A stretch of DNA of 64,000 bases from Hormiphora californensis (taxonomy: Eukaryota; Ctenophora; Tentaculata; Cydippida; Pleurobrachiidae). How positions within the stretch are numbered: the first letter of the stretch is position 1; every line of letters starts with the position of its first letter. Made by a program: the position numbers and the translations under genes. Below the pieces are notes generated by a model that did not search any database, had not been told where the DNA came from, and saw only the letters and a list, made by a program, of their open reading frames with translations. The stretch is from the NCBI GenBank assembly GCA_020137815.1, contig CM035354.1, forward strand, positions 2,818,342 through 2,882,341, written 5' to 3'. Below are positions 15,201-25,700 of the stretch, in pieces.

Positions 15201-16414
15201 GTTCATGGGTGTGGCACTTGAGTACGCCACATCAACAGAGTATTCTGTTTTATCGCCATTTGCAGCACAATTAGTTGACCTGAAGTGAATTACATTCTTT
15301 AACCATGATACCCTGTTACTGGATAGCTCGGGATAAGAATAAAAAGATTAAAAGCAAAGCAAGGGGATAAATCCAATGTCGGGGTGCTTATAACCCTTTC
15401 TATGGCGTTTCAGCCACGGTATTTTCGGTACACCCGGGACCTAGTGCGTGAGAGGCGAGTGAACTAGTCACTACACCACCCTGCTTGGGATACCACGCTC
15501 CAAAATGTGCACCTGGGTCCTGGAAGCACCACTTTGTAATTCCATAATTCACTAAATTAACGGCCAACCCCGTTTTTTGGGTTACTTAGCCAAACGCTGA
15601 GCAAACCGTATACCGCCGCGCCCTGGTATGGGTAACTATGGCGCTAAGCTCCCTCCCCCTTTCTCGATTTCGATGATATGGGGGAGCACCCCGATTTTTA
15701 TGCGTGCATTGGATTTAAATGTTTTTTATACTTACTCGAAATTAACATTATGGTTGGTGATATACTCAATACCATCTGCTTTAACGTTAATATTTTGGCT
15801 ATTTCCCGCATCACACATTCCCTTGTCTGTCTCCGTTGAGAATTTGTAGGTAAAGGTTAGATCAGCTACAGTAGGGAGAGTCTTAGTTGCTCCCCCCGCC
15901 GTAATATCACCACCAAGAAGTTTAGTTTTAGCTGCAGTTAATCCGCTATCCGTGTAATCCCATGTCGTATACTTGATTGTGGCCTTCAGCTTCACGTTTG
16001 AATTCACCGAAAAGGCCTCCGCTGAAACAAGATCATTCGTGTTGTGATTGTTGTGGCGACCAGGGCGGCCGCGAGGATCAAGTGCAACGACATGTTAATT
16101 GATACACTAGTGGTGTGGACACATAACAACATTATTCGTTACTCAGGAAAATGGGAAAGTGGTTATCAATTTTAACATACCATAACTACCCACGGAATCT
16201 TTCATTATCATAGTGCACAACAGTTTTATAGCGAATCCGGGACTTGCCACCCGTTGAAATAGTTGTCTCTACATTTAATTATGAGTCTAACTAAATCATT
16301 CCATAATATATATAACTTACGGAGCTCACAAGTAGTATACTCAGCGGTGATGAGATGGAGACCAATTAGGGCCAGGAATAGGGCAAAACCCATCCTGCTC
16401 GTGCCCATGTTCAA
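250..16414 (-). CDS. Giant secreted multi-kringle, cysteine-rich protein (3' end outside window)
   Basis: Start chosen at 16414 because the first exon (16321-16414) encodes a signal peptide (MGTSRMGFALFLALIGLHL, then ITAEY) and its phase joins the next exon. Exons read by GT..AG: 15736-16021, 15156-15279, 14820-14928, 13933-14457, 13586-13741, 13064-13165, 12566-12665, 11939-12155, 11684-11780, 11511-11577, 11247-11359, 10919-11079, 10059-10298, 9902-9959, 9706-9818, 9508-9577, 9117-9265, 8821-8896, 8553-8717, 8259-8423, 8004-8128, 7143-7885, 6462-6793, 5890-6085, 5495-5737, 5265-5357, 4978-5118, 4653-4779, 4452-4542, 4171-4310, 3873-3987, 3597-3658, 3039-3192, about 2720-2925, 2375-2553, 2022-2174, 1838-1940, 1608-1730, 1295-1431, 1039-1125, 250-418. 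It has three kringles, an EGF-like exon (12566-12665) and GCC2/GCC3-like cysteine segments (9706-9818, 4653-4779, 3039-3192). A dibasic KLKKRS in the 7143-7885 exon could be a convertase site. The kringle spacing suggests an extracellular binding protein; no protease domain was seen. It could in principle be two adjacent genes, but no second signal exon in phase or internal terminal exon was found. Confidence 0.72.
1147..1302. repeat. Two adjacent tandem duplications, one spanning a splice donor
   Basis: GTTCTCTAAAGGAGTGTGAT is duplicated at 1147-1222. CACCAGGTATCCTATACTTT, ACCTGTGGT is duplicated at 1218-1302. The second carries the minus-strand donor CACAG|GTAAAG of the kringle 3 exon. X-box-like GTTACCATAGTAAC occurs at 1176-1189. 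Confidence 0.8.
1295..1730 (-). other. Kringle domain 3 (split by an intron)
   Basis: Exon 1608-1730 gives DCIKEGESLFFGTTAKTSAS then GTCLAWTDG. Exon 1295-1431 gives HNYCRYPGT, PLCFTD and WGYCDVPTC. The halves complement each other as one kringle. The intron sits close to the split position in kringle 2. The canonical WCY is PLCF here, so the fold is conserved but one aromatic is replaced. Confidence 0.8.
2587..2644. repeat. Imperfect palindrome
   Basis: GAAGACAATTACCGAATAAA and the inverse TTTATTCGGTTGTCTTC around ATGTGAGTCTCACAT. Confidence 0.85.
3213..3320. repeat. Dispersed repeat, copy 1
   Basis: CACTTAGCCAAACGCTGAGC, then GTATGGGTAACTATGGCGCT, AAGCTCCC and TTTCTCGATTT. About 90% like 15574-15680 in the same orientation. 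Both lie in introns of the kringle gene. Confidence 0.85.
4060..4160. repeat. Degenerate CAATGTACAGATCAATGTATA repeat
   Basis: Several overlapping copies of ACCAATGTACAGATCAATGT and TACA variants over about 100 bp of intron. Confidence 0.7.
6142..6368. mobile_element. Inverted-repeat element, ~65-bp arms
   Basis: ACAGTGGTCATCCGACATA on the left and its inverse on the right; arms continue through ACGTGAAATTCGACCTGAAT. The interior has GAGAGAGACACAAAGACTAA. No clear target duplication. Intron of the kringle gene. Confidence 0.78.
7026..7134. mobile_element. hAT-like MITE, copy 1
   Basis: Ends CAGGAACCGACCGAA and the inverse. Flanks GACCTTAC (7018-7025) and GATCTTAC (7135-7142) form a near-perfect 8-bp duplication. 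On the minus strand the latter is GTAAGATC, exactly intron positions +1 to +8 of the exon ending at 7143. Confidence 0.92.
7800..8128 (-). other. Kringle domain 2 (split by an intron)
   Basis: The exon 8004-8128 gives NCAFDDDRKDYRGFLNT and KTCKDW. The start of exon 7143-7885 supplies KNYCRNPGTN, KAWCYLSS and LKACDVPTD. Together they form a kringle with an intron between the CKDW and CRNP halves. The same exon then continues for about 200 residues as a domain I do not recognise. Confidence 0.85.
9001..9108. repeat. Five copies of a 21-bp AT-rich repeat
   Basis: Unit AATTCAAATTGTATTCTAATT, imperfect at the ends, in an intron of the kringle gene ending just before the donor at 9111-9116. Confidence 0.9.
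10059..10298 (-). other. Kringle domain 1 (single exon)
   Basis: One exon encodes a complete kringle of about 80 residues. It begins CWNGNQDTYRG, continues SGKACKDW and GLGLPARCRNPD, and ends VWCYVDGNDEGWEYCDVPKC. Six cysteines and the CRNPD and WCY signatures are in place. The exon is bounded by an AG acceptor at 10299-10301 and a GTGAGT donor at 10053-10058. Confidence 0.92.
10370..10410. mobile_element. CCCCGATTTA MITE family, terminal fragment
   Basis: CCCGGTAAATCGGGGTCCGACTG only, in an intron of the kringle gene. Confidence 0.6.
10441..10549. mobile_element. hAT-like MITE, copy 2
   Basis: Same terminal inverted repeats; flanked by AGTTAATTA and GTTAATTAC, giving the 8-bp duplication GTTAATTA. 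Intron, about 140 bp from the kringle 1 exon. Confidence 0.92.
10797..10905. mobile_element. hAT-like MITE, copy 3
   Basis: Flanked on both sides by ATGCTATCAGTACCTAA (17 bp), which includes the minus-strand donor TTTAG|GTACTGAT of exon 10919-11079, so the donor is duplicated. The duplication is longer than the 8 bp seen at other copies. Confidence 0.9.
11822..11930. mobile_element. hAT-like MITE, copy 4
   Basis: Flanked by ATTGGAAT (11814-11821) and ATTGGAAC (11931-11938). The right copy is, on the minus strand, GTTCCAAT directly following GGGCACAG, the inferred donor of exon 11939-12155. Confidence 0.9.
12372..12492 (-). mobile_element. tRNA-derived SINE, copy 1
   Basis: Minus strand: GGGGTAGCTCAATAGGTAGA (box A TAGCTCAATAGG), then GGTTCGAGCCC (box B), then CCAGATATTTTTCTAATTTT as body. 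The acceptor stem does not pair, so this is not a functional tRNA gene. The post-head body matches copy 2. Confidence 0.75.
12794..12969. mobile_element. CCCCGATTTA MITE, TA-bordered, copy 1
   Basis: Ends TACAGTCGGACCCCGATTTA and the inverse TAAATCGGGGTCCGACTGTA. Internal CCCCGATTTAGTGG repeats. TA borders fit a Tc1/mariner-type origin. Confidence 0.85.
13191..13315. mobile_element. Inverted-repeat element, ~45-bp arms
   Basis: TTAAAGTCCGTTTCAAGCGA, CTTGACC and the inverse CAAGTCGTTTGAAACGCACT. Intron of the kringle gene. Confidence 0.75.
13379..13504 (-). mobile_element. tRNA-derived SINE, copy 2
   Basis: Minus strand head GGGTTTGGTAGCTTAGTGGT ... GGTTCAATTCCCGGTCAAAC CC with a perfect 7-bp acceptor stem (GGGTTTG/CAAACCC), box A TAGCTTAGTGG and box B GGTTCAATTCC. 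The body CCAGTATTTTTCGATTTTCT matches copy 1 although the tRNA heads differ. Confidence 0.75.
14684..14732. repeat. Perfect 23-bp-arm palindrome
   Basis: GCTTTGAAGGGTTTGATATG, TAC, then AAT, then the exact reverse complement. Intron of the kringle gene. Confidence 0.95.
15395..15490 (-). mobile_element. Possible decayed tRNA-derived SINE
   Basis: Minus strand GGTGGTGTAGTGACTAGTTC, then CCTCTCACGCACTAGGTCCC and GGGTGTACC. Box A-like, box B degraded. Body unlike the other two SINEs. Confidence 0.45.
15574..15680. repeat. Dispersed repeat, copy 2
   Basis: Same sequence as 3213-3320, with a CGCGCC insertion and CCTCCC extension. Confidence 0.85.
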
Positions 16415-16993
16415 ATCTTATTCCTCCCTTAATCCCTGTCTTTATATTGTAGCACAATAAAAACACAAACACTATGAGAGCAGTTTCAGCAAGTTCAGAG
16501 AGAAATGTAAGTAGTGGGTGTTTGTGAGTTCGATCTGCTAGCCCAGCACAATCCGGAGCTTCCATACACACACGTGCTTACACGTACCTGCACTGCTGAC
16601 ACATACTGTCTCCAGGACGTGGAATCATCTGCACAGTATATAGGGGCGGTATAGACAGTTTACAGACATGAAAATAATAAGAGATTCATGAAATATAATA
16701 TGGACATATCTCGTGGATATATATACTTCTTTAGGCGATGAAAAACGTATCTTGTGAATCGTTTCCGGTACTGTGTGGGGTTTATCATTGTATATATAGA
16801 GGGGGGGGGGGGGTCTACACCTGGATTAACATATGATGCCTACGTGGAGAAAACCCGAGTGGAGACTTCGAAGCTTGAGAGGGGGAGAAGCTCCCGCATT
16901 ATTCCATATTAGGCCAACACCTCCCCGCCCTTGTCCTCACTTTTCAAACTTGCTTCTTCCCTGTTTTCCTTGCTTCACCATCCTGTGATCGTC
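16415..16993. other. Intergenic region between divergent genes
   Basis: Separates the start of the kringle gene (minus) from ERGIC paralogue A (plus), so it should hold both promoters. A G14 run lies at 16800-16813. No ORF or repeat family member was recognised. Confidence 0.6.
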
Positions 16994-19100
16994 ATGGCAC
17001 AGGGTTTGGATACCCTTCGCAAGCTTGATTTGTATAAAAAGATCCCTCATGATCTGACGAAGGGGACTCTTATCGGTGCTTTCGTATCAGTCGGATGCAC
17101 TGCTCTCATAGGTTCGTTACCATTCCACCGTCCAACATGATTTGCCTTTATTTCAAAATTGGTATAGCGTATACAGTCAAACCTCAATTTACCAGAACCT
17201 CTATTTACCGTCCATTAAATTCCTTTCCTCCGCCGGAGGAGCCCTGTAAATCGGGGGGTTTGACTGTACACATGTATTCAGTTTACTTGATGTTTGCTGA
17301 GTTGGTCCTCTACTCGAATGGGTCTCTTGAAACTAGTATTTTCGTGTCTTACCTGAAGCAAGAGGAAGATATCCCCTTGAGGTACAACTACCATGGTTAC
17401 CATGGTTACCATGAACTCTCAATTTCCATTGAACTCCTCCTCTCTATAACTGTCATATCAAAGGGAAAACAATCAACACACAAATTGCAGAGTCAATATG
17501 ACGATACTGGACAAGTCATGTCACGACGTGAAGATCGATATCAAAAATACGCATGGGCATACAGAAAATGTTAAATCCGTTGCAAAAATTCAGGTAAAAA
17601 TGACCACGGATAATCCTTTACACCTCTAGCGGAACTCTAGGGCTGTGAAGTGTTATTAGTTGTCTGATCACGCAGTAGCACATTTCGATGACACAGTCCG
17701 CTATAACATTGCTTTTTTAACAGCACGCGTCTTAGACCGCATCGTAGCTGCAATGGTTTATGCGGGCGGCACCACTGTATCGCGGTTAAATTTGGAGGTC
17801 TGAGCATCTCCGAAAACAATTGTATAAGAGTGAGCGCCCCCCCCCCCCCTGTGTGAGTTTAAAAACCATTCCCCCCCCCCCCCCCCCCCCCCCAGAAACA
17901 AGATGATTGTAACCTTGTGGGAATTATCAGCATAAAAAAGACGTCGGGTGCAATCGTAGTTGTTCCACACAAGGTATCGTTTTAGATAATTTTGCTAGAA
18001 ACGATTTATTTTTCACTTCGACTCGAAACGCTCCATATCGAACTGTGTGTTGCATAATGTAGGAAAATCAAGTAATACCCATTCCCATATAATTCCCCCT
18101 AAGGGCGATGACTACGTGGATAAGGAGTACAAAGTGATCCCGGAGGATCCCAGCGCAATCCAGCATAAACCATGTCAACAGCCCCCGAAAGATTGGATCC
18201 CCCCTGAGAACTACAAACCACCTAAGGGATTCAAAGTTATTGAACAACCCAAGAGTAAAGAGATGAATCACGAGATTTATAGCATGGAATTTGGATCAAA
18301 ATTGCCTGAAAGCCACCGCTGGGACGAGGTACTTGAGGTTTTTTTAGTGGTGACTCGAGTCTACGTTCTACGGATCATAATTTCAGGGATACTAAACTTC
18401 ATCTCGCTCACTGTAAATTATTTTCAGGTCTTATCTGCAGAAACGGAAGCATTCAAAGCGTTGAAAAACCTAAGACGTGACATGCCGGTTGAAATTTCCC
18501 ATGATTACCAGTTAAAACTAGTACCCACCACATTCATTGACCAGAATAAACGTAAAACGGAAACATTTCAATGTACTTACGGTTATCAGAACTTTATCCT
18601 CGCTTCACCTCGGGGCGTTCTTCCTCCCTCCATCATTTTCCGCTATGAGATATCTCCCATGGAGGTTAGTTAGAGGTGCTCCTTCATACTGCCAAATATT
18701 TTTTAAAAATCGATTCGATTAAAATTATGAAATACAGTCGAACCCAGATTTACCGGAATCCCGATTTACCGGGAGGATAAGTTTCCCCCGATAAAGGAAA
18801 TTAACGGTATTTGACCCCTATATACCGGGCAGCCCGATTTACCGGGCAAAACCCTTTTTCCCGAGCATCCCGGTAGGTCGGGGTCCGAAGCTGTACTTAC
18901 AGCTGGCACTATTCAACTAATTGAGATCTTATATCTATCAGATAAAATACCAGTACGTACGGAAGCCCCTTTATCATCTACTAACAATGAACTGTGCTAT
19001 CATTGGTGGCGTTGTAACAGTAGCTGGACTTATCGACAAGTTATTATTTAACACCCACGAACTTATCAAACAAAAAGTTTTAATCGGCAAACTGAGCTGA
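16994..19100 (+). CDS. ERGIC1/Erv41-like cargo receptor, paralogue A
   Basis: The N-terminal exon (16994-17110) reads LRKLDLYKKIPHDLTKGT then GAFVSVGC, the ERGIC_N signature: an FD/LD-Y-KxPxDL motif before the first membrane segment. Later exons: about 17281-17380 (membrane end, VYLMFAEL), 17491-17593 (VNMTILDKSCHDVKIDIKN), a lumenal region I could not resolve cleanly (17700-18330), about 18428-18664 (YQLKLVPTTF, IIFRYEISPMEV) and 18942-19100 (CAIIGGVVTVAGLIDKLLF, then stop). The C-terminal membrane segment and RYEISPM motif are diagnostic. Family members cycle between ER and Golgi as lumenal cargo receptors with two transmembrane segments. Two introns contain TA-flanked MITEs (17172-17268, 18733-18895). 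First of four tandem copies. Confidence 0.82.
17172..17268. mobile_element. CCCCGATTTA MITE family, short diverged copy
   Basis: TACAGTCAAACCTCAATTTA to TTTGACTGTA. Ends about 12 bp before ERGIC paralogue A exon 2. Confidence 0.75.
18733..18895. mobile_element. CCCCGATTTA MITE family copy
   Basis: TACAGTCGAACCCAGATTTA with CCCGATTTACCGGG repeats; right end GGGGTCCGAAGCTGTA. In the last intron of ERGIC paralogue A. Confidence 0.82.
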
Positions 19101-19290
19101 ATAAACTACAGATTGTACTATTTTTTGTGATTGGGTGTCATTTCCTTTATCACGGTTTACTAAGCATCACTTGTTCGATCAGCCATTGTGTAACTTATGT
19201 TTTAAATTTTACGATTTATAATCTAAGTGATTTCATTCCCGACTAACTCGAGTTCTATACTAACCTAAACCAACTGTATTAGATTTAGCC

Positions 19291-21200
19291 ATGTTGTGGT
19301 TGCGGAAGTTCGACTGCATGAGACGGGCACCACGATCCATCTCAGAGGGAAGGCTGGCAGGCACAATTACTTCAGTAATCACTCTCATTCTCATGTTGTG
19401 CTTCGTGTACAGTCAGATAGCTGCGTGGTGAGTAAGATCTTGAAGCATTGCCCTGCAAAAATCACAAAAATCGTACTAGATCCTTCTTTTTTAAGGCATT
19501 ATATTTGATGTACACCTCTGTTATGAACCTCTTTTTTTCAGGGTAACGCCAACGTATTCACGGAGGATGTATGTGTCAAGGGAAGAGGAAAATAATTATA
19601 TCTTGTGTAAGGCGTCAGTAGTATTCCTGAATGCACCCTGTCCTAAACTACAGTTCCTTATACACGTAAGTATAAAGTTGGTACAGTTGGACCCCGATTT
19701 ACCGGGATGCTCGGGGGAAGATTTTGGCCCGGTAAATCGGGGTGCGACTGTACATTGAAATCTTCTTATAATTTCCACCGATACGGCATCATCCAACAAC
19801 AAATCTCTAAAACCTCCGGTAACAGGATTCATTTGTGTCGCATACCCGCGACCACACGGGCCACATCTTCAAAAACCCGCACGGCGAGGGATGCAAAGTG
19901 GACGTTGATTTTTGGCTGAAGAAGAACAACGGGGAGTTTCAGTTTTCCAGTACGGACGACAAGACAGATATGAGCCACATTATAGAGACCATGAAGTTTG
20001 GCGATGACAATACTTTCCCAGGAACATCGTGAGTAATTAGGAGCAATTATCCCTTTACGCCTAGCTTTTTATGATGATCTAACCCTCCTTCTTGCCCGAG
20101 GGTCAATCAGTATAATATTCCAAGCCAGATACATCTATCAAGACCCCCCCCCACTATCTGTAACTCACCCTGACAAGCTTATCATACACCTTACAGGGCT
20201 GCATTCGATGAACTCAAGGGCGTGAAGCTGAGGAACATAGGAAGTTCTACACACGATTACATTCTGAAACTTCTGAAGACGCACGTTACCGATGGCAAGG
20301 TGTATTTTCTGTTTTCTTCGGGTCGGCTAGGTGCCTGCCGGCACCTAAATGTTTTGTCGTTGGAACTCTTTTAACTTTTTCGCGAAAAACAGCTGTGCTG
20401 AGAAAATGATGATCTAACAATATTTGTTTTCCAGGCCGGTTCGAGCATGGGCACCGATATGTACCAGTACACTTTCTCTCACCGGGAGCACATAGTACGG
20501 AAGAAAAAGGAACAGCCTAAACCTGCTGCAACAACCCCAGAAGCCACCACTAAGGATGGAAAACCTGTAGCGCCCCCTGCTGCTGAAGCTCCCAAAGCAC
20601 CAGAGAAACCAAAGACCCACTTCATCAGATTCAAGTAGGTCTATCTAATTGCAGGAACCGACCGAAACAAGTAAACAACCAATCAGAGCTCGTTACTTAG
20701 GTCACGTGACTGGTTATCAGCCAATTAGGGACCAGTATTTCCTGATTCGGTCGGTTCCTATCCAATTGCAACTATACTTATAATTGCCATTTATGGCTTC
20801 TTATCTCTGATCATGCTTGTTGAGCTATGGATTTATTACTCAACAACAAATAACTCTCTTCTCACGAGCGCTCCTAGTAATAGCATGCCGACCGTATCGT
20901 AATGACGACGATAGTTCGTTTCCCAAACCCGATACTTCCAGAAGAAGAACTCCCTTTATAGCTCCCCCCTGACAAATGTTACCATGGTTACCATGGTTAC
21001 CAATGTTACCAACCCCTCCCCCCAGGTACAACTGGTCTCCCCTGTCCGTTGACTACAAGGTGAAATACCACACTCTATACTTGGTTCTCACCAACTCCAT
21101 GGCCTACTGTGGAGGCATCTTCACAACCGCCAGCGTGCTCTACAGAGCGTACATCGGGGGAGCGGCCATTGTCAAAGACACCATGAGCAAGAAACTTTAG
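19291..21200 (+). CDS. ERGIC1/Erv41-like cargo receptor, paralogue B
   Basis: Exons: 19291-19427 (MLWLRKFDCMRRAPRSISEG, then membrane segment TSVITLILMLCFVYSQ), 19542-19664, 19826-20028 (GCKVDVDFWLKKNNGEFQF then MSHIIETMKFGD), 20197-20299 (STHDYILKLLKTHVTD), 20435-20634 and 21026-21200 (VDYKVKYHTLYLVL then membrane segment MAYCGGIFTTASVLYRAYIG, stop). SHDYILK followed by YQYTFSHRE matches the lumenal C-terminal half of ERGIC1. The exon at 20435 has a proline/alanine/lysine-rich insertion (residues around APPAAEAPKAPEKPK) that normal family members lack. The start is about 190 bp after the stop of paralogue A. A hAT-like MITE begins 17 nt after the 20634 donor. Confidence 0.88.
19682..19752. 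mobile_element. CCCCGATTTA MITE family, 71-bp copy
   Basis: TACAGTTGGACCCCGATTTA to TAAATCGGGGTGCGACTGTA; almost only the two terminal repeats. Begins 17 bp after a donor of ERGIC paralogue B. Confidence 0.85.
20652..20760. mobile_element. hAT-like MITE, copy 5
   Basis: Same ends and internal GGTCACGTGAC. Begins 17 bp after the donor of ERGIC paralogue B exon 20435-20634. Flanks TCTAATTG and TCCAATTG. Confidence 0.9.
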
Positions 21201-21329
21201 GAAAATATTGGACAATTTTTAAAACCACACAATTCAAAGACTGGATATTTATTCTGACATTATGATCTTGTTTTTTTGTTTTCTTCACACGTGCTAATTG
21301 TTATAACCAGTATCTTCCACTAGCTAGGG

Positions 21330-22654
21330 ATGGACGAGCTAGGCCGGTCGCAATCCATCAATTCGTTCTCAAAGTTCGACTTTTTCCGGACAGTACCAGC
21401 TGATTTCACGTCCAAGAGCAAGACAGGAGGGATCATCAGCATTTTTACCATATTCTTTGTTTTCACACTTCTCTATGCCGAAACCCATGCTTTCATGGAA
21501 GGTAGGTGACGTACCGATTGTCAGCTGTTTTTCAATGTCTTCAGATCAAACTCACACCCAACCACGTGGGAACAACCTCTTTACCGGTTTTAGATCACCC
21601 TATACTAAATTAACTACAATTACTACATCGAACCTTCCCTCAGATAAGTACTACTTCTTCTCCCTCAGATAAGTACTACAGTACGATTATGGTGGGGCGA
21701 GTGCCAGGCCACGATCATCTGAACTGTGACATTAACATTACTATGCTGGAAAACAGCTGCGACAATATCCTTATGAGGGTAAGAAACAAAACTTCATTTG
21801 CGAGCTAGAGTATTTTAGTAGTTTTTAATCAAGGCTGAATGCTGACAGTTTTAATTTTGTTTCAGTACCGAACGGCATCTCAAGGGAAGACCCTATTCCA
21901 TCTGGACACGTCACTGATGCACTTCACCGACTACCATGGATCCTGCAAGATTGAGGGAATCTTCAGAATCCAAAAAGTACCCGGATTCCTCGAGGTGAGA
22001 ATTGAGAGTACCATTATACTGTGTGATTTTAAATGACTGGGACTGGTATATTGCGAATTGCGTGAAAACTATGGCATCTTTCGACTTCAAATTTTGGGAC
22101 ATGATAAAACTAGGTTGTAGCAATTTTCTTCTAGTTTTACAGCAAATTTCAATGTTCCTGAATGAATCTATTGCCCAAAAACCTCCTCCAACTTTACACA
22201 GTCATATCTCTGGAGTCTAATGAGATAGAGAGTTCAATTTTTTAGGAGAGACAGATAAGACGATTTCGAATGTTTTGTCTGCTTTACGAGTTGCTACATT
22301 TTACCATTTGTTCACAGGAACTGTTTAAAGTGATGTAACACGCTCTAATTAGGCCAAATTTAGGTCATTTTACCCCTCAAAGATCACATGTCCAGCTGCA
22401 TCTAGTGGGCTAATGAGGCCTTGAACACGCATACGTCACGTGTTACTGTAGGGCTACAGCTCTCCTTTTCCATCTTGAACCAGCAGACATGATCATGGCG
22501 TCTGGAAGTGGTAACAAGCTGTAGAAAACCAGACAGACTAGATGCTCTCTACTTCAACGTATCACTCTCTCCCTTTCTCGTTATAAGGTCACGTGACTGG
22601 AATTGGGATCTCGACATGATCAAAATGTCCACAAAGCGTTCTCTCTCTCACACA

Positions 22655-22712
<58 letters not shown>

Positions 22713-25700
22713 CCACTACACGCACCACTCCCACACGGGACCGTAAGGTCCCATGTGGGAACAGGGTTAAATCCCCCGAGCCCGGATCCTGTTGGATCTG
22801 AGGGCCCGGAGGGCCTGCGGAGTAAAGGTAGGTAGAACAATGTACAAAGGGGTAGGTTGAACAATGTACATATTGGTTAAGGTAAGGAAAAATAAAATAG
22901 GGGAAGTAAAGCTCATGGTGGCGGAGCAAAAGACCTCCTAAACTATCTGGAAAGAAGCTCAGCCTGCTGGAACGGAATCTAAGAAGAGTCAACCTATCGG
23001 GAACAAAACGTCTGGAACAAAACGTCTGGAACGGGATCTAAGGCAGTCTAAGAGCAAGCAGGAACGGGTGAAACGGTAAAAAACTAATACAAATATACAT
23101 CTAGTGGGGTTACAGGAGGCTGATTACATATCGAGGAACTTCCGGAGCGTGTTCATCGAGTTGAAGAGGGCTGACTTTTGGAGCTGTGAGGGGTATAATT
23201 GGCGGGTTATAGCCATCAGGTACTTCTCCAGTCGGGGGCTAACTCCGCCAAGGGCTCCAATCACGATGGGAATGACCGTGGCCTTTTTAAGTTCCCAGAT
23301 TCGTGTGACCTCTCTCCTCAGTTCTTGGTACTTCTCGATCTTTTCCAGCTCTCTGTCAGAGACTAATCGGTCCTTTGGAACGGCGACATCGATGAGTAGT
23401 GCCTCCCTCTTTTGCTTGTCTAGGAGGACCAGGTCGGGTTTGCACGCCTCAATGGGGTTGTCCGTCTGGATGTGGAAATCCCAGAGGATCTTGTAATTCT
23501 CATTCTCGAGAACTTTCTCTGCATAGTGGCTCCACCACTTTGATTCAGCAGGAAATCCATAGTCCTTGCACATTCCCCAGTGTAGGGCAGCAGCTACTCG
23601 GTCGTGTCTGTGCTTATAGTCACCGTTGGCCAGCTTCTGACATCCGTTTAGGATGTGTTCGACTGACTCGTTATGCTGGTTGCATATGCGACACTTCTCG
23701 GACTCTCCAGGTTGTTTCTCGATAGCAGCTGTCAGCCAGTTTGTGCGAGTGGCTTGCTCCTGGGCAGCAAATACATCAGCTTCGGTGTATCTGCTGAGGC
23801 TCTCTTTGTTGAGCCAGGCCCAGGTCGCATCAGGGTCGCATCCCCCTTCTTCAAGTTGCTTCAGGAAACGTCCATGCAGTGATTTACTCTTCCAGTTCTC
23901 TATCAGCTGCGCCTCCAGTCTTTCTGTCAGGGTTTCGGCCTCCTCTGGGAGTTCCGTCAGCATTCCTTCTCTTCCCATTGCTGTTTTGAGTGCAATTATC
24001 TTGGGATCAGTTGAGTTGCTGAAGAACGTCGCTAGTCCTGTTCCTTCCCTTACTATAACGTCTTCAATCCTCTGGAGGCCTCTTCCTCCCTTCTTTCTGC
24101 TCACATATAGACGATCAACGTCGCTGTTGTATTTCAAGAACCCTCTTCTTAGGATTTTCCGAGTAATTAGGTCCAGTCCCTTGGCCTCTGTGGTGGTCCA
24201 ATCCAGTATTCCGGCACCGTATCGAATCACCGGTATTGCCCACGTGTTGATTGCAACGACGAGGTTTTTACCAGACAGGTTGGAAGACAGTAGTTTCTTA
24301 AGTCTTCTGGTGTATTCGGTCTTAACCTTGGCTTTCATTTCTTGATGTAGAATCGAGTCAGCCTCCAGGATACCAAGGTATTTATATCCACCATCTTCCA
24401 CTTCCGGGATTGTCTTTCCACTCGGTAGATCTATTCCCTGCATTCGACTTCTGACTCCGTCCACGATGTCTAGTGCTCCACATTTGGATATACCAAAGGA
24501 CATGTTAATGTCTGTGCTAAACTTCTCGGTGACTGCCAACAGCTGCTGTAGGCCCTCTTTCGAGCTAGCGTATAGTTTAAGATCGTCCATATAGAGGCGG
24601 TGGTTAATATCAATATCTGTGGTGGGTGCTTCTGGATCAGAAATGGTGTAGCCTCTTCCTTGGGCAGCTAGGAGCAAGGATAGGGGGATCAGTCCTATAA
24701 TAAAATGTATCGGGGAGACAGAGTCTCCTTGGAAGAGGCCTCTTTTAATGTGGACTTTGCCTAAGGTGGAGCTGGATTGGACTAAATTAACTATACACTG
24801 CTGGAACGATGCCTCGAACAGTCGTATGATCTGTGGGTTTATTTTCAGCATTTCCATTGATTTCAGAATCCAGGAGTGTGGGATCGAATCGTACGCCTTC
24901 TGGTAATCAATGAAGGACATATACAGGGAGGATTTGGTCCGTTTACAATGACGAAGTATAAGTTTGTCGATTGCTAACTGTTCTTTACATCCTCTGCTCT
25001 TCCTGCGGCAACCCTTTTGTTCTTCAGGGAAGAGTCCGTTAACGTCGAGGTGTAAGTAGATGTCCTCCGACAGTATTCCTGTATATAGCTTCCAGAGGTT
25101 TGGGAGGCAGGTTATGGGTCTGAAGTTCCCCGGATCGCTCATACCTTTCTTGGGGTCTTTCATCAGCAGGTATGTTCTGCCTTCCGTCATCCATCCTGGG
25201 ACCTGGCCTGTAGTAAGGCTTTCATTGAGCAGCTCAGCTATCCGTCCATGGAGACAGGCTGTGTGCTTGATCCAGAAGGCATGCAGGCCATCTATACCTG
25301 GGGACGACCAGTTGGTCATTCCCTTCACACGGGCGGACACTCTTTCCGTGGTGATCTGGAAGTCCTCTTGCTGGTTGACCGCCTCAAAGTTCTCTTGGAT
25401 TTCATCTAACCACTCTGCTTCAGTGTTGTGGCCGACGTCATTCTCCCATATGTCTTTCCAGAAGTTAAGTGTCCTCGTCTGGTCCTCTGGTGTGGATTCG
25501 TGCGGTATGGGGTCTGATCCTCGTTTCTCCAACTTTCTGTAGAAGTTGCGCTGGTTGTTCTGGAACAGGTTATTGTCAGCGAAGGTCTGCTGCTTCTTCT
25601 TGTATCGTCTTATCTTTCCGGCCTTCGCTAGCAATCTCTGTTTGACCTCCTCTATTACTTGCTTATAGCCTTTCTTGGGCAGGAGTGGGTATCTTCTATA

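Noticed and set aside
16027..16093. Alternative signal peptide start MSLHLILAAALVATTITT
   Set aside because: Its frame hits a stop within 30 codons and its phase does not join exon 15736-16021, whereas the exon at 16321-16414 does.
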